A stretch of 64,000 bases of DNA from Eggerthellaceae bacterium (lineage in GTDB: Bacteria > Actinomycetota > Coriobacteriia > Coriobacteriales > Eggerthellaceae). Where the stretch lies: the NCBI GenBank assembly GCA_022791455.1, contig JAAVZC010000001.1:310001-374000 (forward strand), written 5' to 3'. The translations under genes were made by a program, and so were the position numbers. The notes below the pieces were generated by a model. That model saw nothing but the letters and a program-made list of their open reading frames with translations, had not been told where the DNA came from and did no database searches. This document shows positions 56,390 through 64,000 of this stretch, piece by piece. The first letter of the stretch is position 1. Each line of letters opens with the position of its first letter.

Positions 56390-57166
56390 GTGTTGCTTTC
56401 TCCGGCTCGGCATGGCGTCTGGGACACTGATGCTAAGAGGATATACTGTTGGAGGCTGGATCGTCCCAAGCGTATGCTGTCGTGCCGGCACATGCTTCAA
56501 AGTCTCAATTTGTCGAGTCCGATTTCAGGTTGCGAAAACTATTTTCGCTGCTTGTGGAATTATTCGATCGGGCGAGGTCTCGGTTGGGCGTCCTTGGTGA
56601 TTGCTGGTGTGTTGCCATTTCTGTATAAAATGGAGTATTCGTATTCGAGAAAGCTGGTTGTGAGTAGCTGGGTAATCTGGACTCGCTTGTATCCGTTGGC
56701 GACGTCATAAGCTGCGCTTTTGTTGCAAACAAGCTCAACTCTCTTTCTCGACGGGACGCCAGTTTTGGTTGGGGCGATGCGTTGATTGGCGTGAAACCTT
56801 GGACCGATTGCCGGCGGAGGATTGCAGTGAGGAATTGAAGGCGAAGCAGATTTAAACGATGTAGCTGCCGGATTTCGGAATTCTTTTCAGCAGGACGGCA
56901 ATGGTGAACGAGGTGACGACGATTGCTCCGCCCACGAGGGGAATGGCTAGAATGAGGGGGCGAACGTGATCGCGCGCTGTGCGGAGACGGCAGGGTGCGG
57001 CGTCTGCGGGGACGTCGGCGCGGCGCTGCCAGGGGCAGAGAAGACGCAATAGGCTGCTCAAATGGCTGCAGGCGAGACGACCCACATGCAGCTGCCTGGA
57101 GTGGGGCAAGTCAGACGGTCGGTTGCCTTATGGGCTTGACATCGACCTCGCTTCTGTAAAATAGCT

Positions 57167-57835
57167 TTGATCGGCGATCAAGGGAATAGCGTAAGGGGAG
57201 GTTTAGTTTTGGGTCAGTTCGCTATCAATGTGGTTTCAACCGTTGCTGCCGCAGCTCTCATCGCGCTTGCCGGCTTCTTATTCCGCAATAAGATTCGTAA
57301 AGTGCTCATGGGTTTGGATTTGCTTGCCCTCAATCAGGCCCCTGATATTGAATTTGTCGATATGCAATACATTACTGATCTCAATTACAATAAACAGGTT
57401 CTTTTCCTGATCAAGAATTGCGGGAATGTCAATATTTCGAACATAAGGCTATTCAAGTGCCTTACGAAAAATGCAGCAAATCCTACCCTTCTGTCAGTAA
57501 TTAAGCTGCCATATGATCGTCAGTTCACTAGCATCAGTCAAAATGACGGCGAAACGATGCAAGTCGGCGTAGACGTCAAGTTTTTCGAGCAATACGAATC
57601 TTACCCGGATGTTCGCTTTTTCGTAGAAATGATCGGAGAGGACGGATCTTGCTTTCGAGCAACTATAATTCGAGTGGCAGGAGATGAGCCCATCGAATAT
57701 GGGGAGGGTGGCTTTTTCGTTGATCGTATTGGGAGGGTTAGAAGGCGCCTTCCTGTGCATAATGTTGAAATCAATGGAGCTGACAGAGTCAAGCGTTTTG
57801 TAGAAAGATACAATCTCGATTTAGCAGTTGGTTAA
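57167..57835 (+). CDS. Small membrane-anchored protein of unknown function
   Basis: N-terminal TM VVSTVAAAALIALAGFLF and soluble beta-rich region. Confidence 0.5.
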   Translation: MIGDQGNSVRGGLVLGQFAINVVSTVAAAALIALAGFLFRNKIRKVLMGLDLLALNQAPDIEFVDMQYITDLNYNKQVLFLIKNCGNVNISNIRLFKCLTKNAANPTLLSVIKLPYDRQFTSISQNDGETMQVGVDVKFFEQYESYPDVRFFVEMIGEDGSCFRATIIRVAGDEPIEYGEGGFFVDRIGRVRRRLPVHNVEINGADRVKRFVERYNLDLAVG

Positions 57836-58211
57836 ACTAGCGGGTGACGAGCGCAATTGCGGCGTGTGCCAGGCAGATGCCTCCACTTCCTTGAGGATTA
57901 TTTCAGTATTCAAGTTTCTCATCTAGGCCCCCAGACTTGCTATTTTGCGCCCTGTAGATGCTCCTGGGGCATACGGGGCGAGGCAGATGCGCTGTATCGG
58001 GTAGCGGACAAATAACTAACCGCTCGTCTGCATTATTGCGCCAGTTCCTATGTACCCATACTGGCTCGTCCGTGACTTAAAATGATTTTGATACGGCGTC
58101 TATTTAGCCGGGTGGTCGAGCTTGCGTATCGCGGATCCGTTCCTCCCCCCAACCCTTCCACCGTTCTAAACGCGAGCTCTCGTTCCTTAACGGTATATGT
58201 GCGAATTCGAA

Positions 58212-59627
58212 CTAGGCCCCGTACATAGTTTTTGCTTTTGCGATTGCGCTGGCCTTGAATCGAGATTGCTCCAAGGCCTCAATAAGCGTATCTGAAGGGA
58301 TGCCCGATTCTTCTAGAATGAAACCGTAGCATAGCACGAGCACTATTTCTGTATGCCAATACAGCTTTTCGGATGGCATAAATTCGGCTGGACCACCCCT
58401 GTGAATGAAGTGATTACGTGCTGCAGTTTGCTGCCTGACGAATGCTTTCGTGTCGGGGATAAGCCATTCGCAGAATGTCTGATGTTTTCCAATGAGGTCC
58501 CGTAGCAAGCGAGTTTGCCCTTTTGTGTTGCCGCTAACCCGTTCTTTTGCCCAGGTGCGAACCCGGGGATCGTCTATAGTAGAGTCAAGGGCGTGCATGA
58601 CTAGCGCCTTAAACCTCTCGTATTCGTCCTCCGGCATTGCTTGCGTGTCTGTATCGTACTTCGATATAGACTCGAGGAGCTGTGATGCGGCGATGAAGGT
58701 AAGATCTAGCGGCAGCGTCCAGCTCTTGAATAGAAGAGAACAGAGGCGCTGCTCGATATCTGCAAAGTCGTCCGGAGCAGAGAGCCAGTGGTTGATCGAG
58801 GGGGTCGCGTATTTGCCTAGCGTTGTATGGCTTAGTGGAAGATTCTGCATCTGGGTGGCTGAGGGCCTTCTCCCCTCAATGAAAGGTCTATAGCACGAAA
58901 TATAGCTTTCGGACCCTTGGAGTTTCGCCTCTAGATTTTCAATGCTGGCATCGAACCCAACGCAAGCGCTCAAATACTCAGCGAGCCTTGCCACGGTTCT
59001 CACGGCATCGTCCAAATTGACCAGGTTGCGGAAAGTGAACCGAATGAAACAGTCGTGAGAAACGTTAAAACCTCTTTGGTTTACCTGCGATGCGGCTACT
59101 TCGTGGTAGAGGACAATCCGGAGCTCGTTTGATGCGTATAGCTCGCAATTCAGGTCGGTGTTGCCGAGATTTACCTTGTAAGTTGTTTGCTTTCTGTCTT
59201 CCGTATGGGTTGCGGAATAGGGTGCGCGCCCAAACCATTCGCGTAACCCTGTCAGCTTGACTCGTGCTTCATATACGCGGGCATTTGGGTCGAAAGGTTG
59301 TTTGCTGGCTAGTATTTGAGATGCGATGATCGTTTGGTGGGGAGCACCTGGCCATCTTTGGCTGGTTCCGCCGCTTTGCGCATCGGAGAGGGCGATGTAG
59401 AAGCCGTCCTGAGAAAATCCGTACAGATAGTTGGCTTCTTGAGGGAGGCTGTTTCCTCCGACAACGAGGACAAAGGGCTCGGACAGCAACTGCCCAAATG
59501 GAATGTCGAGAGAAATGCGTCCGTCTTCCAGCTTTGCGATGCCCTGGCAACAGTCGCCCTCAGTTTCCCCAAGAACATCGTCCCAGCTATAGCCCCATAA
59601 AGCCGTTTTGAAAACTCGATCTTTCAT
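58212..59627 (-). CDS. ApeA-like HEPN protein (abortive-infection type)
   Basis: C-term VRQQTAARNHFIHRGG (Rx4H HEPN motif); N-term beta-rich ApeA_NTD-like region; SD ggagcgaaac before ATG. Confidence 0.7.
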   Translation of the reverse strand: MKDRVFKTALWGYSWDDVLGETEGDCCQGIAKLEDGRISLDIPFGQLLSEPFVLVVGGNSLPQEANYLYGFSQDGFYIALSDAQSGGTSQRWPGAPHQTIIASQILASKQPFDPNARVYEARVKLTGLREWFGRAPYSATHTEDRKQTTYKVNLGNTDLNCELYASNELRIVLYHEVAASQVNQRGFNVSHDCFIRFTFRNLVNLDDAVRTVARLAEYLSACVGFDASIENLEAKLQGSESYISCYRPFIEGRRPSATQMQNLPLSHTTLGKYATPSINHWLSAPDDFADIEQRLCSLLFKSWTLPLDLTFIAASQLLESISKYDTDTQAMPEDEYERFKALVMHALDSTIDDPRVRTWAKERVSGNTKGQTRLLRDLIGKHQTFCEWLIPDTKAFVRQQTAARNHFIHRGGPAEFMPSEKLYWHTEIVLVLCYGFILEESGIPSDTLIEALEQSRFKASAIAKAKTMYGA

Positions 59628-59919
59628 GTTTCGCTCCTTCTTCGTGGCCTGTGTTGGCCTTGTCGATTTGTGGCTTAGGACTAAACCCGCAAGTGCCCAT
59701 AGGCCTCCGGCCATATCGGGTTTGGCGCGTGTTCTGCTGGGCGGAAGATTTGTCCTTTGGCCAGCCCCGATGTGGCTGGCATGCATGATTTGTAGTGTAG
59801 ATCTGTAACCGATGCACAGGTGTGACAAATGGAAATGTAGAATATTTCCTTTAGTCGAAGTGAATGATACTGATATCGGAATATGCGCTGACTATGGTGC
59901 AGAAAGGCGGAGCTGATTA

Positions 59920-60336
59920 ATGGGGGAGATTGGTGGGGCGGAAAAGAAGCCGTGGCTGACGCCGGCTCAGCAAATTGTTCAGCTCAAATCTCAAGGTGTA
60001 AGGTTCGTGCTTATGACCGAGGGCGATGCTGAAGAGTACCTCAAAGCCAATAACAACTACTTCCGCCTTCGGTCGTATCGGGTCAACTTCGAAAAAGTCA
60101 AGGCGGGTTCTCGCGAAGGTGAGTATGAGAATCTTGACTTCAAGATGCTGGTTGATCTCTCGATCGTGGATATGCTTCTCCGAAGTGAGATGCTTCCAAT
60201 GACCCTCGATACTGAACATTTTTCAAAGGTGCTGCTTTTGAAGGAGATGCGGCGGAGTGATGAGGGCGGTACCCCCAGACCTTCCGAGCCCGGTTGTGAA
60301 GAGGCCGACAAAAATGAGCCTGTGTCTAAAATGTAG
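59920..60336 (+). pseudogene. Truncated Abi_2 (AbiD/AbiF-like) protein, N-terminal half only
   Basis: KPWLTPAQQIVQLKSQGVRFVLMTEGDAEEYLKANNNYFRLRSY ... LVDLSIVDMLLRSEMLPMTLDTEHFSKVLLLKEM then unrelated tail. Confidence 0.7.
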
Positions 60337-60400
60337 ATTGAAGTATTTAGTATTCGTCTGCTACTATCTTTGTGCAGGGAAAAACGTTTATGCGTTTTGT

Positions 60401-60437
60401 AAAGGGGGCTCCTTCAGGGGATCCCCCTTAGTTTTTT
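60401..60437 (+). terminator. Candidate intrinsic terminator
   Basis: AAGGGGG-ctccttcagggga-TCCCCCTT followed by agTTTTTT. Confidence 0.6.
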
Positions 60438-60522
60438 AGTTTGGGTTGGCATTCGATCGCGCCATTGCGTTATCAGGCTTTGTCCTAGTGGCTTGGCTGA
60501 TGGGGTAGTATAAAGGGGAATA

Positions 60523-61593
60523 ATGTCGGGCGGGGGAAAGAAGTCGCTAAGTCGTGCCGGCCGCTTGAATACTTCCTGGTCGCTCATTAGCGAGTATCGC
60601 AATGTGCTGTTTGGGCTGGCCATTGCTGCCATTATTTTGTTCCACCTCTACGAGTCGACGCTTTCGGGCACCTTGGTGCATGCGGCTTTATGGCCGTTTA
60701 GTCGGCTTAGTGCGGCGGTGGACGTGTTCTTGTTCCTCTCTGGTGTGGGCCTGCGTTTCTCTCTTGCGAAGGGCGGTGCGGTTCGGGATTTCTACAAAAA
60801 GCGCCTGATTAGGGTTGTGCCGACGTTTCTTGTTGTGGCCATTCCGTTCTACCTGCTCAAAGACGTGCTCGTTGGGCAAGATGGCGCCAAGTTCTTCCTC
60901 GAACTTACCAACATCGCGTTTCTGGTGGATGGTTATCGCCAGTTCTGGTACGTGTATGCGATCATCTTGTTCTATCTGATCTACCCGCCGCTGCATCGAT
61001 TCCTGAACGCCCCCGGGCGCTCTTTCGGTCGCACATGCCTTGTCATCGGAGCGTCAGCGGTGGTTGCGATGCTGATTGGCCTTCTTAGCCCCGAGCTCCT
61101 CGAGAATACGGAAATCATGCTCGCCCGTTTTCCTGTTTTTGTTGCCGGTGCCTATGCGGGGATTCTCGTGCGGGACGGGAGAAGGATCGAGCTTCGGCAG
61201 ATCCTGATGTTGATTGGGATGACTGCGGTTCTGTTTGCCTTGGCGTTGTTGCCTGATGATCAGTTCGGTTTCTCCCAGCTTGCGATAAGGTATTTCTTCA
61301 GCTGCGTCTCCGTTCTGGCGTGCGTGCTGTTGCCCGTTCTCCTGAAACGGCTCGGTTGTTCGCCCAAGCAGAAGCTGCTCACCTCCCTGGGAGCTGCATC
61401 GCTGGAACTCTATATCGTGAACGTGGCTGTTAGGACAATTGTGTCGGGCCTAATGGGCGATTACTTCTTCGGCTCGTCCGTGGAGCTAATCCAGCTCGAA
61501 TACTGCCTCTTGGTGGTGGCTTTAACGCTCGCATGCGGGTTTGCACTGCACCGAGCCATGGCTCCAATCAATAACCGCCTTTTGCGCATGTGA
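60523..61593 (+). CDS. Acyltransferase family 3 (OafA/WecH-like)
   Basis: About 10 TM; RNVLFGLAIAAIILFHLYES; VDVFLFLSGVGLRFSL; FYKKRLIRVVPTFLVVAIPFYLL. Confidence 0.8.
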   Translation: MSGGGKKSLSRAGRLNTSWSLISEYRNVLFGLAIAAIILFHLYESTLSGTLVHAALWPFSRLSAAVDVFLFLSGVGLRFSLAKGGAVRDFYKKRLIRVVPTFLVVAIPFYLLKDVLVGQDGAKFFLELTNIAFLVDGYRQFWYVYAIILFYLIYPPLHRFLNAPGRSFGRTCLVIGASAVVAMLIGLLSPELLENTEIMLARFPVFVAGAYAGILVRDGRRIELRQILMLIGMTAVLFALALLPDDQFGFSQLAIRYFFSCVSVLACVLLPVLLKRLGCSPKQKLLTSLGAASLELYIVNVAVRTIVSGLMGDYFFGSSVELIQLEYCLLVVALTLACGFALHRAMAPINNRLLRM

Positions 61594-61740
61594 CAATCGT
61601 CGGCGGGAAAGCTTACTAGCTGGTATATGCTATCGAAGTTGCCGGCGCGCCTTGCTCTGCCGCCTGCGTCTTCATGCGGTCGACCGACCAGTCGTCTTGC
61701 AGGCTGTTTTTATGAAAATCGATGCTCCGAAGGGGGAGAA

Positions 61741-63309
61741 GTGCGAGTTTACAAGGGAAACATTCTGACCGTTGACTCCGGCGATCGAGTAGCCCGCTAC
61801 CTTGTGGAGGATCAGGGGCGCATTGTTTTTGTAGGGGATGAATTGCCCGACGAATATGCCGGATTGCCCGAAGAAGATCTTGGCGAAAAAGCCCTTTGTC
61901 CCGCTTTCGTCGACACGCATGAGCATCTGGCTTCTTTTGCTACGTTCAACGCCGGTCTCAACGTCATGGACGCGCGCTCGAACCGTGAAATCATGCAGAT
62001 GGTTGCCGACTTCGCTGAGCGCTGCAAATCGAAGATCCTTGTGGCCTTCGGTGCCTCTCCCTATTCGGTGGAAGAAGGGCGGCTGCTTTCCCGGGACGAA
62101 TTAGACGCTGCATGCCCCGACAAGCCTGTCTTCATGGTGAAGTACGACGGTCATGCGTGCGTGGTCAACACGCCGTTGCTGCGCGCCATTGACGCCAAGG
62201 TCAAGAACCTGCGAGGGTATCACCCGGATACGGGCGAGATGAACCAAGAGGCGTTCTTCGCCGTCAGCGACTACATTACGGGCAGCCTTTCTATTCCGGA
62301 GCTTGTGAAGAACATTCAGGGCGCGATGGATTATCTGGCCGCGCGTGGCACTGGAATGGTGCATACGGTCAGCGGGGTGGGCTTTGCTGGCAACCTCGAT
62401 ATCAGCTTGGAGCAATGGCTTGGGCGCAGCGCGCAGAGCGGCTTCCAGGTGCGCGTGTTCCCGCAGTCGATGGATGTGTCGGTTGCAACGAGGCGGAAGC
62501 TGCCGCGGATTGGCGGTTGTTTCGAGTGCGCGCTGGATGGATGCTTCGGCAGTCATGATGCTGCGCTGTTGGAGCCGTATGTTGACGAGGAGAGCGGCTG
62601 CGGCGTTCTGTACTATTCGGATGAGAAGGTCGTCGATTTCTGCAAGCAGGCGAATCGGGCCGGGCTGCAGATTGAGATGCACGCGATTGGGGATGCGGCT
62701 TTCGAGCAAGCGGCCCGGGCGCTGAAGGCGGCTTTGGACGACTGTCCGAGGGAAGATCATCGTCACGGCATTATCCATGCATGCTTGCCGACCGAGGAGG
62801 GGCTGCACATCTGCGCGGAGTACGGGATTCACTTCCCCATGCAGACGAGCTTCATCGACTGGCCCCAGGAGCCGGATGCGTATTTGGCATCGGTGCTGGG
62901 GGAGGAGCGGGCGGGCCAGCTGAATCCGCTGCGACGCTATGCGGACGCGGGTATCGTGATGTCGGCTGGTAGCGATGCGCCTTGCACCGATCCAGATCCG
63001 ATTCTGTGGATGCAAAGGGCGTGCAACCACAGCGTGCCGGGCCAGAGTCTGACCGTGCAGGAGGCTTTGCGCATGTGCACGTACAACGGCGCATGGACGA
63101 CGTTCGACGAGGGGGAGCGTGGCTCGCTCGAGGTGGGCAAGGTGGCCGACATGGTGGTGCTGTCGGAGAACCCGTACGAGATGGATCCGAAGGATTTGGG
63201 GCGCTTGCGGGTTGAGGAATTGATTCTTGGAGGCAAGCCCTACGAGCAGCAGCGCCAGGGCGTGGTGAGCGCGGTAGTGCGGGGGATGGCAAGCCGGGGG
63301 AGGAGCTAA
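61741..63309 (+). CDS. YtcJ-like metal-dependent amidohydrolase, GTG start
   Basis: FVDTHEHL, QIEMHAIGDAAFEQAARAL, VMSAGSDAPCTDPDPI; SD aagggggag upstream of GTG. Confidence 0.85.
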   Translation: MRVYKGNILTVDSGDRVARYLVEDQGRIVFVGDELPDEYAGLPEEDLGEKALCPAFVDTHEHLASFATFNAGLNVMDARSNREIMQMVADFAERCKSKILVAFGASPYSVEEGRLLSRDELDAACPDKPVFMVKYDGHACVVNTPLLRAIDAKVKNLRGYHPDTGEMNQEAFFAVSDYITGSLSIPELVKNIQGAMDYLAARGTGMVHTVSGVGFAGNLDISLEQWLGRSAQSGFQVRVFPQSMDVSVATRRKLPRIGGCFECALDGCFGSHDAALLEPYVDEESGCGVLYYSDEKVVDFCKQANRAGLQIEMHAIGDAAFEQAARALKAALDDCPREDHRHGIIHACLPTEEGLHICAEYGIHFPMQTSFIDWPQEPDAYLASVLGEERAGQLNPLRRYADAGIVMSAGSDAPCTDPDPILWMQRACNHSVPGQSLTVQEALRMCTYNGAWTTFDEGERGSLEVGKVADMVVLSENPYEMDPKDLGRLRVEELILGGKPYEQQRQGVVSAVVRGMASRGRS

Positions 63310-63474
63310 CGCTCTTTTGTCGGGCACCGTGCGGGCTTCGCGCAGGTGTAAGTCTTCGCCTGCCGCGGTGACACTTTGGATGGAGAAATTAGGTCAGCGC
63401 GTTTCGGACGGTGAATGTTTGTTATATTGACTGACCGAAAAACCGAGATCGCGATCATTGTTCAAAGGTGTATT

Positions 63475-64000
63475 TTGGAGAAAACGGCTAAAACGCCCAA
63501 AGTTATTCGTGGACTGTTCCTTGCTGCATTCCTGGGATTCGTGTTTTCGATCCTGCTTGCCAAGGGAGCGACTGTGCTTGGTTTTTCAGCTGCTCTTCCG
63601 GACTGGGCGGTGCAGAGCCAAACCAATTCCGTCTTAGAGGGCCGCAAGTATCAGCAGTTTCCGAAGCTCTCCCTTTCCACTTTTGTCGATGGGGACTTCC
63701 AGGGGAAATTTGAGCAATACGTGTCAGATTTGGTGCCGAATCGCGATGACGTCATTATGACGAACGCCGCCTTCCAGCGCGGCGCTATCAATGCATCAGC
63801 GTCTCTCGTTGGCTTCAAGTACGCGCCTACTTATTTCGGGTCCGAGAGCGTTTATGATTCCGATCACGATGCGATTATGCCCTTTCCGGAAAAGAAGAAC
63901 TCAGATATTGCATTGCAGCTTCCGAGGGCTGTCGAGGCGCTGAATGGGTTCGTGGCTCGCCATCCTGGTATTGATGTGGTTTTCGCCAATGTGGATCGAC
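63475..64000 (+). CDS. Partial DHHW-family protein, paralogue of 11892-13169; TTG start; truncated by window end; absent from ORF track
   Basis: Frame from TTG 63475 reads LEKTAKTPKVIRGLFLAAFLGFVFSILLAKG...LEGRKYQQFPKLSLSTFVDGDFQGKFEQYVSDLVPNRDDVIMTNAAFQRGAINASASLVG...PTYFGS, collinear with the 11892 protein. Confidence 0.85.
   Translation, partial: MEKTAKTPKVIRGLFLAAFLGFVFSILLAKGATVLGFSAALPDWAVQSQTNSVLEGRKYQQFPKLSLSTFVDGDFQGKFEQYVSDLVPNRDDVIMTNAAFQRGAINASASLVGFKYAPTYFGSESVYDSDHDAIMPFPEKKNSDIALQLPRAVEALNGFVARHPGIDVVFANVDR

Noticed and set aside
56390-57140. ORFs 56390-56710(+) and 56852-57109(-) and a locally GC-rich patch near 56.95-57.1 kb
   Set aside because: No recognisable domain or convincing RBS; possibly decayed DNA, not supportable as genes.

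Overview
The window looks like a chromosomal segment from an Eggerthellaceae-like actinobacterium; this taxonomy is inferred from protein style only. It falls into four blocks. (1) 0-10 kb: housekeeping-like genes, including an NCS2 permease, a HAD hydrolase, an initiator tRNA, an arginine:glycine amidinotransferase-like enzyme with an EamA transporter, a hybrid histidine kinase, MscL with a zinc ribbon, and a WecA/MraY-like transferase, with scattered intergenic repeats. (2) 10-44 kb: a large surface-glycan locus. It combines a TagGH-like ABC exporter with several CDP-glycerol transferases and a TarI-like gene, followed by a Wzx/Wzy-type module. The second module contains CapD/PglF-, PglE- and PglC-like genes, two ATP-grasp ligases, a B12-binding TIM-barrel protein, an opine-dehydrogenase-like protein, CapE/CapF, a Cys-rich small protein, and an MBOAT split at a G9 tract. 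(3) 44.8-60.4 kb: a lower-GC defence-island-like region with an AAA ATPase carrying a CxxC motif, an unknown coiled-coil protein, a HEPN protein, decayed IS21 and IS110 remnants, an RloA/RloB (AbiL/PARIS-like) pair behind a perfect 21-bp palindrome, a PD-(D/E)xK candidate, an ApeA-like HEPN protein and a truncated Abi_2 gene. (4) 60.5-64 kb: an acyltransferase, an amidohydrolase, and a partial paralogue of the DHHW-motif protein from about 11.9 kb. The strongest candidate for an undescribed system is the 26.5-35.5 kb glycan module, where ATP-grasp, B12-domain and opine-dehydrogenase genes occupy the place where a PglD-type acetyltransferase might be expected. All family calls come from reading the sequence by eye, without database searches.
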